A stretch of 64,000 nt of DNA from assembly GCA_033852115.1 (NCBI GenBank), contig JAWSVE010000003.1:620001-684000 (forward strand), given 5' to 3'. The DNA comes from JAWSVE01 sp033852115 (GTDB lineage: Bacteria; Pseudomonadota; Gammaproteobacteria; Pseudomonadales; Cellvibrionaceae). Position 1 is the stretch's first letter, and the number at the start of each line of letters is the position of its first letter. The notes under the pieces are model-generated. The model did not search any database. It was not told the DNA's origin and saw nothing but the letters and a program-made list of their open reading frames with translations. Of the stretch, positions 34,001 to 43,293 are shown one piece after another. Position numbers and translations under genes: made by a program.

Positions 34001-35263
34001 TTAGTCTGGAACGCGACGAATGTTCGCACCCAACAATTGTAATTTCTCTTCAATACATTCGTAACCGCGATCAATATGATAGATACGATCAACGATGGTT
34101 TCACCTTGTGCGATCATACCAGCAATCACAAGACTCGCTGACGCACGCAGATCCGTTGCCATAACCGGCGCACCCTTTAACGACTCAACACCTTTAACAA
34201 TTGCCGTATTGCCTTCCAGCGTAATATTTGCACCCATCCGGTTCAGCTCGTTAACCTGGATTAGGCGATTTTCGAAAATCGTTTCAGTCACAGCACCGGT
34301 GCCTTCGGCCACCGCGTTCATTGCAGTAAACTGAGCTTGCATATCGGTGGGGAACGCAGGATACGGTGCTGTTTTAAGGTTTACCGCTTTAGGACGGTTT
34401 CCCTTCATATCAAGCTCAATCCAATCAGGCCCAGTATTAATATGGGCTCCGGCTTCTTCAAGCTTTAACAAAACCGCTTCCAGAATATCTTCTCGTGTGC
34501 CCTTTAGCATAACGCGCCCGCGTGAGGCTGCGGCGGCAGTAAGAAACGTACCCGTCTCAATCCGGTCAGACATCACCGCGTATTCCGTAGCGTGAAGTCG
34601 CTCTACGCCATGAATTACCAGCGTCGCACTACCGATACCTTCGATATTGGCTCCCATGGCCACTAGGCAGTTTGCCAAATCAACGACTTCCGGCTCTCGC
34701 GCGGCATTTTCAAGTGTCGTTTTCCCTTCAGCTAACACAGCAGCCATCATTAGGTTTTCGGTGCCGCCAACCGTGACGGTATCCATAAATATATGGGCAC
34801 CTTTTAAACGACCTTTACTGGTTGCTCGTATATAGCCGGAATCAACTTCGATAGTTGCGCCCATCGCTTCCAATCCGCGAAGGTGAATATCTACCGGGCG
34901 GCTACCAATCGCACAACCACCAGGGAATGACACATTGGCAGTCCCAAACCTCGACAATAGCGGTCCCAAAACCAAGATCGACGCACGCATTGTTTTTACA
35001 AGATCGTACGGTGCCGAAAAATCGGTGATCGTCGTAGGGTCAATTTCTACACGCATTTTTTCGTGAATCGTCACGCTAACACCCATGCAGCGCAGCAGCG
35101 CTAGCATCGTGGTGATGTCATTGAGATGAGGCAGGTTGCAGACGTGCATTGGACCATCGGCCAACAAGCTCGCAGCCAAAATGGGGAGGCCCGAGTTTTT
35201 AGCGCCGGAAATCCATACTTCGCCGTTTAAAGGGCCGCCGCCGGTAATAATTAACTTATCCAT
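34001..35263 (-). CDS. murA: UDP-N-acetylglucosamine 1-carboxyvinyltransferase MurA
   Basis: 420 residues. First committed step of peptidoglycan precursor synthesis: enolpyruvyl transfer from PEP to UDP-GlcNAc. Seen: 'NGEVWISGAKNSGLPILAASLLADG' with catalytic K22, the active-site loop 'VSFPGGCAIGSRPVDIHLRG' with C117 (the fosfomycin target; Cys retained, so sensitivity of the enzyme is expected), and 'PAFPTDMQAQFTAMNAVAEG'. It is downstream of ibaG, the conserved order in gammaproteobacteria. Confidence 0.98.
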   Translation of the reverse strand: MDKLIITGGGPLNGEVWISGAKNSGLPILAASLLADGPMHVCNLPHLNDITTMLALLRCMGVSVTIHEKMRVEIDPTTITDFSAPYDLVKTMRASILVLGPLLSRFGTANVSFPGGCAIGSRPVDIHLRGLEAMGATIEVDSGYIRATSKGRLKGAHIFMDTVTVGGTENLMMAAVLAEGKTTLENAAREPEVVDLANCLVAMGANIEGIGSATLVIHGVERLHATEYAVMSDRIETGTFLTAAAASRGRVMLKGTREDILEAVLLKLEEAGAHINTGPDWIELDMKGNRPKAVNLKTAPYPAFPTDMQAQFTAMNAVAEGTGAVTETIFENRLIQVNELNRMGANITLEGNTAIVKGVESLKGAPVMATDLRASASLVIAGMIAQGETIVDRIYHIDRGYECIEEKLQLLGANIRRVPD

Positions 35264-35379
35264 TGAAATCCTATTTTGCGTTTACTATGCCACTAGCCAA
35301 TATCGTCCATGAAAAAAGACGCTGGGTGCAAATATCTGTGGGATCAGCTAGGTGAACTAATACTTGATGTCACGCGGAG

Positions 35380-35622
35380 TTATGCGTGTTCGGCTTGCCA
35401 TTCGGCGGGGGTATAGGTCTTCATATGAACGGCATGGATAGTGCCATTGGAGATTAAATCACCAAACGCACCGTAGACTAACTGCTGCTTTTTGAGCGTA
35501 TTTAGGCCCTCAAATGCCGTGCTGACAATCATCACGTTCACATGGGAGCCGTCTGTCTCCACCTGTGCGCGACAGCCAGGTATTTGATTTTCCAACAATT
35601 CTTGTATTTCAGAAGATTCCAC
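35380..35622 (-). CDS. ibaG: BolA-family protein IbaG (YrbA)
   Basis: 80 residues. Seen: 'ELLENQIPGCRAQVETDGSHVNVMIVSTAFEGLNTLKKQQLVYGAFGDLISNGTIHAVHMKTYTPAEW', the BolA/KH-like fold with the conserved invariant His near 'IHAVHMKTYTP' and Cys near 'PGCRA' that can ligate a shared 2Fe-2S cluster with monothiol glutaredoxin. IbaG is linked to acid stress and envelope or Fe-S functions. It is immediately upstream of murA as in E. coli. The mlaB gene normally found before it is missing here. Confidence 0.95.
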   Translation of the reverse strand: MESSEIQELLENQIPGCRAQVETDGSHVNVMIVSTAFEGLNTLKKQQLVYGAFGDLISNGTIHAVHMKTYTPAEWQAEHA

Positions 35623-35747
35623 AATTGGGCCTCATTAATTAAATCTATTAAGTTGTCTCTCGACTACGGTTGAAGCCAATGCTGGCAGTCGCGGTATTTT
35701 ACCCTAGTGAACGCCATGCGCCTATGTGCGACTGCCATTGCAGCAGC

Positions 35748-36407
35748 TTATACCCGCCAATCAGCAATCACTTGATCGAGATTACCGGATTTTTGCATTG
35801 CCTGATCAAACTGATTGCGGAACGTTTTACCCAAATTAATTCCATTAAGAATCATATTGGTAATCTTCCATTCTTTATCGCGGTTTTGCTTCATAGAGAA
35901 CGACAGAATATTCGTGGTATCACCACCTTGTACACGCAATACGACGCTTAAAGAGCGCTTGCCTGTCACATCACCTTCCGGGGGTAATACCTGGATGTCA
36001 TGGTCAGCATATCCGGCCAACCCTTTACCATAAGTTGTCACCAAACCCTGCTGAAAGGTCTTAGCAAACGAGGCTTTTTGCGAATCCGAGGCCGATTTGA
36101 CGTATTTCCCCATCACCCCTCGCGAGATGTAGCCAAAATCAACCACTGGCACTAACACAGCCTCGATCTCGGCGTAGTATTTTTCTGGGCCACCTTCTTG
36201 CTCTAACGATTCTTTCTTCTTGATCACGGCAATAAGGTCATTTTTGACATCTTCCGCTAGAACATGCGCCGTTGATGCACTCTCCGCATGGACTGTTGCT
36301 GCGCCCAATGCCAGCATAAACACGGCCATAACTGCACTGAGTAGAGACGCAACTCGGTTGACGTACATATCAGCACGTAATGATTTTTTAGCTTCAAGTA
36401 ATATCAT
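35748..36407 (-). CDS. mlaC: MlaC-type periplasmic phospholipid-binding protein
   Basis: 219 residues from ATG 36407, chosen because AAAGGAG lies six bases upstream; a later ATG at 36368 has no ribosome binding site. Seen: an N-terminal signal peptide with a long basic n-region and cleavage after 'ATVHA', then 'IEAVLVPVVDFGYISRGVMGKYVKSASDSQKASFAKTFQQGLVTTYGKGLAGY', the Ttg2D/MlaC core, and 'WKITNMILNGINLGKTFRNQFDQAMQKSGNLDQVIADW'. MlaC shuttles phospholipid between the MlaA-OmpC complex and the MlaFEDB ABC transporter. None of mlaF, mlaE, mlaD or mlaB is present beside it. Confidence 0.92.
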   Translation of the reverse strand: MILLEAKKSLRADMYVNRVASLLSAVMAVFMLALGAATVHAESASTAHVLAEDVKNDLIAVIKKKESLEQEGGPEKYYAEIEAVLVPVVDFGYISRGVMGKYVKSASDSQKASFAKTFQQGLVTTYGKGLAGYADHDIQVLPPEGDVTGKRSLSVVLRVQGGDTTNILSFSMKQNRDKEWKITNMILNGINLGKTFRNQFDQAMQKSGNLDQVIADWRV

Positions 36408-36630
36408 GTGTGGCTCCTTTGATTAGCTCACGAATTTCCAGTGCGAGTGCAGACCTCTATAGCTCGTCTCTCATTAGTCGCTTTAGAGGCTTCTGCTCGG
36501 GATAAGTTTTACCCACCAACGCGCATTTATCGAGATATTGCTGACTTTTTGCGGGCCGCACTATACCATTTGCGCCCCCTTTGCGGAACGAAGCCGCTTC
36601 ACCATTCACAAAATCATCACGGGTTACTCT

Positions 36631-37599
36631 ATGAGCGAACTAGTCTACGCTTGGCTAGCAGTCATTCTTGGTATCGCAGGCTTAGTTTGGAGTGCAGACC
36701 GCTTTGTTGCAGGTAGCGCCGCCATCGCCTCGAATTTCGGAATATCCAAGCTCGTGATTGGCTTGACGATCGTATCCCTTGGAACCTCTGCGCCAGAGAT
36801 TTTGGTCTCTGTCAACGCATCGCTGGACGGCGAAGGAGCCCTGGCTGTCGGAAATGCTCTCGGCTCAAACATCGCCAATATCGGGCTGGTTCTATCAATT
36901 ACCGCGCTAATCGCAGCCATCCCCATTCAAAAGCACATTCTTACCCAAGAGTTTCCAGCGCTGCTGCTTGTGACCTTGCTAGCCGGTGTATTTCTTTATG
37001 ATCGGCAATTAGTACTATGGGAAGGCGCGGTGTTGATCGTGCTCATCATTCCTATCATCTACGCAATGATCCGTTACAAAAAGTCTCATCCAGAAGACGC
37101 AGAGGATGAAGACATCCCCAACATGAATAATGCGGCAGCCGCCATATGGTTTGTCATCGGGCTGGTGCTGCTAATCGCTAGTTCAGATGCGCTTGTTTAC
37201 GGGGCAACGCGCATCGCCACCCACTTCGGGGTAAGTTCGCTGGTGATAGGCTTGACCGTCGTCGCTGTGGGTACCAGCCTGCCAGAATTAGCCGCATCAG
37301 TAGTGAGCGCGATCAAGGGCCATCATGACATCGCGCTCGGCAACATTGTCGGCTCTAATCTATTCAATATTCTGACGGTGATGTCGATCCCAGGGATTGT
37401 TGGCTTGGAAGCAATGGAAGCCTCTGTATTCACTCGCGACTACCTGATGATGCTAGGCCTAACACTTTTCCTGTTTGTAGCGGTAGTCATCGACTTCAAG
37501 CTCAAAGGCAAACGTGAGCACGGCCATCTGGGTAAATTGATTGGATCACTATTACTGTTGAGTTACATCGGATACTACGTGTTGCTTTTCAACTCTTAA
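36631..37599 (+). CDS. yrbG: CaCA-family calcium/sodium antiporter (YrbG)
   Basis: 322 residues from ATG 36631; the longer frame upstream is not homologous. Seen: two inverted alpha-repeats with the hallmark motifs 'GLTIVSLGTSAPEILVSVNASLDGEGALAVGNALGSNIANIGLVLS' and 'GLTVVAVGTSLPELAASVVSAIKGHHDIALGNIVGSNLFNIL', about ten membrane helices, and an acidic cytoplasmic loop between the halves ('SHPEDAEDEDIPN'). It exchanges Na+ and Ca2+ across the inner membrane in homologues. It is divergent from mlaC and precedes kdsD, the order seen in E. coli. Confidence 0.93.
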   Translation: MSELVYAWLAVILGIAGLVWSADRFVAGSAAIASNFGISKLVIGLTIVSLGTSAPEILVSVNASLDGEGALAVGNALGSNIANIGLVLSITALIAAIPIQKHILTQEFPALLLVTLLAGVFLYDRQLVLWEGAVLIVLIIPIIYAMIRYKKSHPEDAEDEDIPNMNNAAAAIWFVIGLVLLIASSDALVYGATRIATHFGVSSLVIGLTVVAVGTSLPELAASVVSAIKGHHDIALGNIVGSNLFNILTVMSIPGIVGLEAMEASVFTRDYLMMLGLTLFLFVAVVIDFKLKGKREHGHLGKLIGSLLLLSYIGYYVLLFNS

Positions 37600-37752
37600 C
37601 AAGTCTTGGCGCTGTGCTGACTTTTACCGCCTAACGTTATAGCATGCGCCACGATCAAGGGTCGCTAGCGGGTAACCTATCGCGACCCGGAACAAAGGCC
37701 CAAGCTGCTTACCTAACAGGTATTGCAAAGCCAATCACTCAACGGAATCCGA

Positions 37753-38721
37753 ATGGATAAACTAGATTGCATAAGCGTCGCTAAACGCACTATCGACATC
37801 GAAACCAAAGCCATTGCTGCTCTAGCCGATCGAATTGACGAGCAGTTTTATCACGCTTGCAATGCAATACTAGATTGCCAAGGCCGGGTCGTTGTTACAG
37901 GAATGGGCAAGTCTCACCACATCGGCAGCAAAATCGCCGCAACCTTAGCCAGCACTGGCACACCCGCTTTTTTTGTCCACCCAGGAGAAGCCAGCCATGG
38001 TGACCTGGGCATGATCACTAAAAACGATGTCGTGATAGCAATTTCAAATTCAGGTAGCTCTGCAGAAATAGTCACGCTACTGCCACTATTAAAACGAATG
38101 GGTGTGCCTTTAATAAGCATGTCCGGCAAAGCCGACTCCCCTCTGGGAAAGGCAGCAAACTATCATCTCGATATCAGCGTAGCATCAGAAGCTTGCCCTT
38201 TAGATTTAGCCCCGACTTCGAGCACCACTGCAACATTGGTCATGGGTGATGCATTAGCTATCGCGCTGCTCGAGGCCCGCGGGTTTACGGCCGAAGATTT
38301 TGCATTCTCGCACCCTGGCGGCGCTCTAGGCCGCAAGCTATTGGTGATGGTTGAAGACTTAATGCACAGCGGCGAACAAATTCCCCAAGTTCACCGTGGG
38401 GTTTCTGTTCCGGAGGCTTTGGTTGTCATGACCGAAAAAGGCCTAGGACTGACTACCATCGTCGATGATGAAGGCGATCTTCTTGGTATTTTCACCGATG
38501 GCGATTTACGCCGCGCTGTCGATAAAAAACAAGATATTAACAGACTGGCAATATGCGACATTATGAACAGTTCACCGAAAACCGTTGAACGCCATATGCT
38601 CGCGGCAGAAGCACTTGGCATAATGGAAGACAAAAAAATTACTGCGCTGGTGGTCGAGGAAAATCAACACCCAGTTGGCATCATTCACCTACACGATATT
38701 CTGCGCGCGGGCGTCATTTGA
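37753..38721 (+). CDS. kdsD: Arabinose-5-phosphate isomerase KdsD
   Basis: 322 residues from ATG 37753. It converts ribulose-5-phosphate to arabinose-5-phosphate for Kdo synthesis. Seen: a SIS domain with 'VVVTGMGKSHHIGSKIAATLASTGTPAFFVHPGEASHGDLGMI' and 'ISNSGSSAEIVTLLPLLKRMGVPLISM', then two C-terminal CBS domains ('VPEALVVMTEKGLGLTTIVDDEGDLLGIFTDGDLRR' and 'ALGIMEDKKITALVVEE'). It starts the kdsD-kdsC-lptC-lptA-lptB run devoted to LPS core precursor and transport. Confidence 0.96.
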   Translation: MDKLDCISVAKRTIDIETKAIAALADRIDEQFYHACNAILDCQGRVVVTGMGKSHHIGSKIAATLASTGTPAFFVHPGEASHGDLGMITKNDVVIAISNSGSSAEIVTLLPLLKRMGVPLISMSGKADSPLGKAANYHLDISVASEACPLDLAPTSSTTATLVMGDALAIALLEARGFTAEDFAFSHPGGALGRKLLVMVEDLMHSGEQIPQVHRGVSVPEALVVMTEKGLGLTTIVDDEGDLLGIFTDGDLRRAVDKKQDINRLAICDIMNSSPKTVERHMLAAEALGIMEDKKITALVVEENQHPVGIIHLHDILRAGVI

Positions 38722-38724
38722 CCT

Positions 38725-39267
38725 ATGAATTCTTCTGCACTACCTGCTCAAACAACTGAAAAACTACGACAAATCAAATTGCTGCTTCTGGACGTCGATG
38801 GCATTCTTACCGATGGCAAACTGTATTTCGGCAACCAAGGCGAAGAGCTCAAAGCGTTTAATATTCTAGACGGCCAAGGCATTCGCCTACTACAAGACAG
38901 CGGAGTCAAAGTAGGCATAGTGACCGGTCGCAAGAGCGAATTAGTTGCGCGTCGCGCTAGGGACTTAGACATTGCTTTTGTCATCCAGGGATCCAAAAAC
39001 AAGCGCGAATCGGTCACAAAAATCGCACAAGAAGCCAACATCGCTTTAGACAACATCGCCTTTATGGGTGACGACTATCCGGATTTGATTGCTATGCAAG
39101 CGGTCGGCTTGAGTTTTACGGTCACTAATGCCCATGAAGAAATTAAACAACGCGTTGATTGGCAGAGCCAATACCGAGGTGGTGACGGCGCGGTGCGAGA
39201 AGCTTGCGACATCATTATGAAAGCGCAAGGAACCTATGAAGATGCACTCAACAAGTTCCTCCAATAA
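38725..39267 (+). CDS. kdsC: 3-deoxy-D-manno-octulosonate-8-phosphate phosphatase KdsC
   Basis: 180 residues, HAD superfamily without a cap domain, active as a tetramer in homologues. Seen: motif I 'LLLLDVDGILTDGKLYFG' with the two catalytic Asp residues, 'GIVTGRKSELVARRARDL' and the motif IV 'AFMGDDYPDLIAMQAVGLSF'. It hydrolyses Kdo-8-phosphate to Kdo. It starts three bases after the kdsD stop. Confidence 0.96.
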   Translation: MNSSALPAQTTEKLRQIKLLLLDVDGILTDGKLYFGNQGEELKAFNILDGQGIRLLQDSGVKVGIVTGRKSELVARRARDLDIAFVIQGSKNKRESVTKIAQEANIALDNIAFMGDDYPDLIAMQAVGLSFTVTNAHEEIKQRVDWQSQYRGGDGAVREACDIIMKAQGTYEDALNKFLQ

Positions 39268-39296
39268 CTTAGCGACCACAAAATAAACAGCTTGCT

Positions 39297-39965
39297 ATGA
39301 AAAAAAATTGGATCCCGGTTGCGCTCTTTATATCAATTGCTTTTGTCGTATTCGTCGTCGAATACACACCCAAAAAGCTGCCAACCCCACTAGCGAGTAG
39401 CGAAAAAGCGCAGCAATTCCCGACGTTTTTTATAAGTGGGATCGAAACACTGCAATTTGATGATAGCGGCAAACTCGCTCACAAATTCGAGGCCAGCGAA
39501 GCTCAACATTTCCAAGCAAACCTCAATAAACCTAGCCCGAAAGATTTCACTGCCATTCAAAATCCGCGATTTTATTTTTATAAGGCCGATGCCACTCCAT
39601 GGCACTTGAGCGCTGAGCAAGGTAGGGCCACTGAAAACGGCGAAAAGCTTGAGCTAAGTACCAATGTCAACGCGTGGCAATCTCTGGAAGACGGTGAAAC
39701 TCGTATTACCGCACCGAGCATATCGCTTTTTCCAAATCGCCAATTAGCCGAATCGGATAAAACTGTTATCATCCGCTACCCCAGAGCCGTTTACAGTGGC
39801 CTAGGAATGGAAGTTGATTTCAAACAACAAGTGTTCACGCTCTTATCCAAGGTTAAGGGGAAGCATGAGCCACCAACACACGGTGAACTGTTACAATCAA
39901 CGCCCACCATGCCAGGCCAACCAAACGAGGCTGTGACCCCATCACAGTCACCCGAAACTGAGTAA
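39297..39965 (+). CDS. lptC: LPS export protein LptC
   Basis: 222 residues. Seen: an N-terminal membrane anchor ('NWIPVALFISIAFVVFVVEY') and a periplasmic beta-jellyroll with 'HKFEASEAQHFQ', 'PWHLSAEQGRATENGEKLELSTNVNAWQ' and 'YSGLGMEVDFKQQVFTLLSKVKG'. LptC joins the LptB2FG transporter to the LptA bridge. The tail after residue ~195 is Pro/Thr/Gln-rich and longer than in E. coli. It is 11 bases before lptA. Confidence 0.92.
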   Translation: MKKNWIPVALFISIAFVVFVVEYTPKKLPTPLASSEKAQQFPTFFISGIETLQFDDSGKLAHKFEASEAQHFQANLNKPSPKDFTAIQNPRFYFYKADATPWHLSAEQGRATENGEKLELSTNVNAWQSLEDGETRITAPSISLFPNRQLAESDKTVIIRYPRAVYSGLGMEVDFKQQVFTLLSKVKGKHEPPTHGELLQSTPTMPGQPNEAVTPSQSPETE

Positions 39966-39976
39966 GGATTGACCTA

Positions 39977-40510
39977 ATGTGCCGTCTTCATCAAACATTT
40001 ATGGCACTGAGCCTTTGGCTCATCGCCCAGCCAGTGCTGGCGCTACCAACAGATAAAGACCAAGAGATTGATATCGAAATGCAAGGCCGTATGCGCATTG
40101 ATACTGCGAATGAGGTCGCCACTTATTCTAAGAACGTCGTCGTCACTCAGGGCTCACTGAAAATCATGTCAGACGAATTGACCGCGCACGGCAACATCAA
40201 TAACCCCAACAAAATTATTGCCATTGGCGAACCTGCCACACTGCAACAGCAGCCATCAAGCGATCAAGGCGTAATAACGGTTAAGGGTAACCACATTGAG
40301 TACCGAGTGGGCAGCGAGCAAGTTTTAATTTCAGGTAACGCTGTATTTGAGCAAAGCGGTACAACCATCACCGCAGCCAAGCTGTTCTACGATGTCAGTA
40401 GCTCCCTGGTAGAAGCAGAAGCCGGCGACGACACTATCAAACTGGTTAGCCCTCCGCGCAACCGTGGCGCGAGTGACGAACAACCGCCATCTAACAATAA
40501 AGCGGAGTAG
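39977..40510 (+). CDS. lptA: LPS transport periplasmic protein LptA
   Basis: 177 residues. Seen: a signal peptide ending 'AQPVLA', then the OstA/LptA beta-jellyroll: 'DIEMQGRMRIDTANEVATYSKNVVVTQGSLKIMSDELTAHG', 'NHIEYRVGSEQVLISGNAVFEQSGTTITAAKLFYDV'. LptA oligomerises to bridge LPS across the periplasm to LptD. The stop is three bases before the lptB start, so lptC-lptA-lptB form one unit. Confidence 0.95.
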   Translation: MCRLHQTFMALSLWLIAQPVLALPTDKDQEIDIEMQGRMRIDTANEVATYSKNVVVTQGSLKIMSDELTAHGNINNPNKIIAIGEPATLQQQPSSDQGVITVKGNHIEYRVGSEQVLISGNAVFEQSGTTITAAKLFYDVSSSLVEAEAGDDTIKLVSPPRNRGASDEQPPSNNKAE

Positions 40511-40513
40511 CCA

Positions 40514-41239
40514 ATGTCCACTCTTCGTGCCGAAAACCTTGCTAAGCGCTATAAAGGGAGAGATGTGGTTTCAGATGTTTCGGTGTCTGTATCTGCTCGA
40601 GAGGTAGTCGGCTTACTCGGCCCAAACGGTGCAGGGAAAACAACCTGTTTTTATATGATCGCAGGCCTGATTAAACCTTTGCGTGGCGAGATCTTCATCG
40701 ACGACCTCAATATTACTCAATTTGCTATGCATGATCGCGCTAAAGCGGGCATAGGCTATTTACCTCAAGAGGCTTCGGTTTTTCGCAAGTTATCGGTCGC
40801 TGACAATATTCTCAGTATTCTCGAGACGCGCCCCCAACTCAATCGTAAACAGCGCCTCCACAAAATGGAGGAATTGTTAGTCGAGTTCAATATCACCCAC
40901 TTACGCGACAGCCTAGGCATGGCGTTATCAGGCGGCGAACGCCGTCGAGTGGAAATTGCGCGAGCGTTAGCCACTGATCCTGCCTTTATTTTGTTGGACG
41001 AACCCTTCGCGGGCGTTGACCCAATATCCGTTAACGACATCAAAGGCATCATCACTCACCTAAAAGAACGCGGTATCGGCGTGCTCATTACCGATCACAA
41101 TGTAAGAGAAACGCTCGATATTTGCGAGCGCGCTTTCATTGTTAGTGAAGGTCATATCATCGAGTCGGGTAGCCCCGAACAAGTTCTGAACAACCAGAAA
41201 GTTCGCAAAGTTTATCTGGGCGAACATTTTCGTCTATAG
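40514..41239 (+). CDS. lptB: LPS export ABC transporter ATPase LptB
   Basis: 241 residues. Seen: Walker A 'GPNGAGKTT' (36-44), Q-loop 'YLPQEASVFRKL', signature 'LSGGERRRVEIARAL' (138-152), Walker B 'FILLDEPFAGVDP' (158-170) and the H-loop 'ITDHNVRETLDI'. LptB powers extraction of LPS from the inner membrane with LptF/LptG, which are encoded elsewhere. It is the last gene of the lpt run. rpoN follows after a 309-base gap. Confidence 0.97.
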   Translation: MSTLRAENLAKRYKGRDVVSDVSVSVSAREVVGLLGPNGAGKTTCFYMIAGLIKPLRGEIFIDDLNITQFAMHDRAKAGIGYLPQEASVFRKLSVADNILSILETRPQLNRKQRLHKMEELLVEFNITHLRDSLGMALSGGERRRVEIARALATDPAFILLDEPFAGVDPISVNDIKGIITHLKERGIGVLITDHNVRETLDICERAFIVSEGHIIESGSPEQVLNNQKVRKVYLGEHFRL

Positions 41240-41548
41240 GCCTATCGACACGCCTCAAGTCAACGTCTAATTCGCTATTAACCGCGTTTTTTACAAACCA
41301 ATTTTCATTAAATAAGCGATTTTTTGACCACAGGCATAAACATTGCTTGTCAAGATTGCCGCGTCGCGGTAGCCTGTCTACACTTAGTCAGGGGTTCCAA
41401 ATTGGCACATCCTTTCTAGACAATTTAGCTGATGTAAATTAAGGGAAAGCCAAGTCTCACGGTTGAGCAACAAGATCTTGTCAACGCTCGCACTATCAAA
41501 CCGAAGTTGTGCTTGGCAAGTTAAAGTGCAACGCAGTCGCCGTCATCT
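41240..41548 (+). other. 309-base interval between lptB and rpoN without a gene
   Basis: No open frame with a ribosome binding site and no tRNA-like fold is visible. The stretch is AT-rich at its 5' part (T-runs near 41289 and 41322) and includes a TTGGCAC...TTTCT block near 41401-41417 that recalls, but does not match, a sigma-54 site. It must hold the rpoN promoter. No confident hexamer pair or terminator was found, and rpoN itself lacks an obvious Shine-Dalgarno sequence. Confidence 0.6.
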
Positions 41549-43105
41549 ATGAAACAATCGCTTCAACTTAAGCTGGGCCAACAGCTCACAATGACACCGC
41601 AATTGCAGCAAGCAATTAAGCTTCTGCAACTGTCCACCTTGGATTTACAGCAAGAGATCCAAGATGCGCTAGATTCCAATCCAATGTTGGAGATATCTGA
41701 AGATGATTCAGGTTCGGATGGAGGCAGCGGTGATACTGATTCAAATTCGGAGAATACCAGCGAAGCAACCAGTACATCCGATGGCGACTCCGCCAATGAC
41801 CCTCAAGACCTTTATAACAACGATAATTTCGAGAATAGCGCACCCAATTCAAGTGATGACTCGCAAGATTACCCTGAGTCAGACTGGAATAATGAAATCC
41901 CCAATGAACTTCCAGTCGATACCAGTTGGGACGATATCTACCAACCGTCAACAGGCCCTGTCGCTAGTGGCCCTGAAGACGAAGACTACGATTACGACTC
42001 CCGGCGTACTGTCACAGAGTCTCTATACGATCACCTAATGTGGCAGCTTAATTTGACGCCAATGTCTGATCGAGACCGCGTCATCGCCATGTCAATTCTT
42101 GATGCTGTTGAGCCGTCTGGTTTCCTTTCTCAAACCACCAATGAGATATTTCACGGTATCGAAGATAGCCTGGAAGAACTCGAAGAAGATGAAGTCAATG
42201 CCGTTTTACATCGACTGCAACAATTTGACCCACCCGGTGTTTGTGCTCACGACCTCCAAGAGTCCCTACTCATCCAGCTGAAACAGTTCGCTGAAGATAC
42301 ACCTTATTTAAAAGACGCCTTCGTCGTCGTCAAAGACCACCTAGCATTGCTCGGTAGTCGAGATTACAAACAATTAATGCGTAAAACAAAGCTCAAAGAA
42401 GCGGAACTACGCGATACGATTTTATTAATTCAAAGCTTAAACCCTCGCCCAGGTGAACAAATTAACGCTGGGGAAACCGAATATGTCGTACCGGATGTAT
42501 TCGTCAGTAAAGAGGACGACCGGTGGGCAGTGAAGCTAAATCCTGATATCGCACCTAAGCTGCGTATCAACCCAGCCTATTCTGCATTGATTAAGCGAGC
42601 CGACAATAGTAGTGACAACACCTTCTTGAGAGATAATTTGCAGGAAGCGCGATGGTTTCTAAAAAGTTTGCATAGCCGTAACGAAACCTTGTTAAAAGTT
42701 GCCACCTGTATCGTAGAAAAGCAACGCGGTTTCTTAGACTATGGTCCAGAGGCGATGAAGCCACTAGTTCTTCACGACGTTGCTGAGGCGGTGGGGATGC
42801 ATGAATCCACTATTTCCCGTGTGACAACGCAAAAGTATATGCACACGCCACAGGGGATATTTGAGCTAAAATATTTTTTCTCTAGTCATGTCAGTACCGA
42901 CAGCGGCGGAGAATGCTCATCTACCGCTATCCGCGCTATAATTAAGAAACTGGTTGTTGCGGAAAATCCGAAAAAACCACTCAGTGATAGTAAAATTGCC
43001 GAACTATTGGCCGAGCAAGGTATTCAAGTAGCAAGACGCACTATAGCCAAGTATCGGGAGTCTCTAAACATTCCCGCTTCTAACGAACGCAAACGGCTTG
43101 TGTGA
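41549..43105 (+). CDS. rpoN: RNA polymerase sigma-54 factor RpoN
   Basis: 518 residues. Seen: region I with the Gln/Leu-rich 'QLKLGQQLTMTPQLQQAIKLLQLSTLDLQQEIQDALDSNPMLE' that contacts enhancer-binding proteins, an acidic Ser/Asp-rich region II (~residues 50-150), the core-binding domain, and the C-terminal RpoN box 'ARRTIAKYRESL' that reads the -24 element. Its regulon normally includes nitrogen assimilation and motility. It begins the conserved rpoN-hpf-ptsN-rapZ-ptsO block. Confidence 0.97.
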   Translation: MKQSLQLKLGQQLTMTPQLQQAIKLLQLSTLDLQQEIQDALDSNPMLEISEDDSGSDGGSGDTDSNSENTSEATSTSDGDSANDPQDLYNNDNFENSAPNSSDDSQDYPESDWNNEIPNELPVDTSWDDIYQPSTGPVASGPEDEDYDYDSRRTVTESLYDHLMWQLNLTPMSDRDRVIAMSILDAVEPSGFLSQTTNEIFHGIEDSLEELEEDEVNAVLHRLQQFDPPGVCAHDLQESLLIQLKQFAEDTPYLKDAFVVVKDHLALLGSRDYKQLMRKTKLKEAELRDTILLIQSLNPRPGEQINAGETEYVVPDVFVSKEDDRWAVKLNPDIAPKLRINPAYSALIKRADNSSDNTFLRDNLQEARWFLKSLHSRNETLLKVATCIVEKQRGFLDYGPEAMKPLVLHDVAEAVGMHESTISRVTTQKYMHTPQGIFELKYFFSSHVSTDSGGECSSTAIRAIIKKLVVAENPKKPLSDSKIAELLAEQGIQVARRTIAKYRESLNIPASNERKRLV

Positions 43106-43293
43106 AAAGTATCCAGCGATTAACTCGACACATTTGTCGCGACCTTACTTCCGCTACAGTCATAGCGCCTACTTAGGCAAAGAGGCTTATATCCAACAGG
43201 AGTCAACGCCCCAAGTATGTAATGTGACCCGCAAAACAATCAATTATTGTCATATAACGGACAGAGTTCCCCTACACAATTAGGAGCTGCACT

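Noticed and set aside
41395..41420. Possible sigma-54 promoter (TTGGCAC...TTTCT) upstream of rpoN
   Set aside because: The -24 part fits, but ten bases after GG there is CT where GC is required, so the -12 element is missing.
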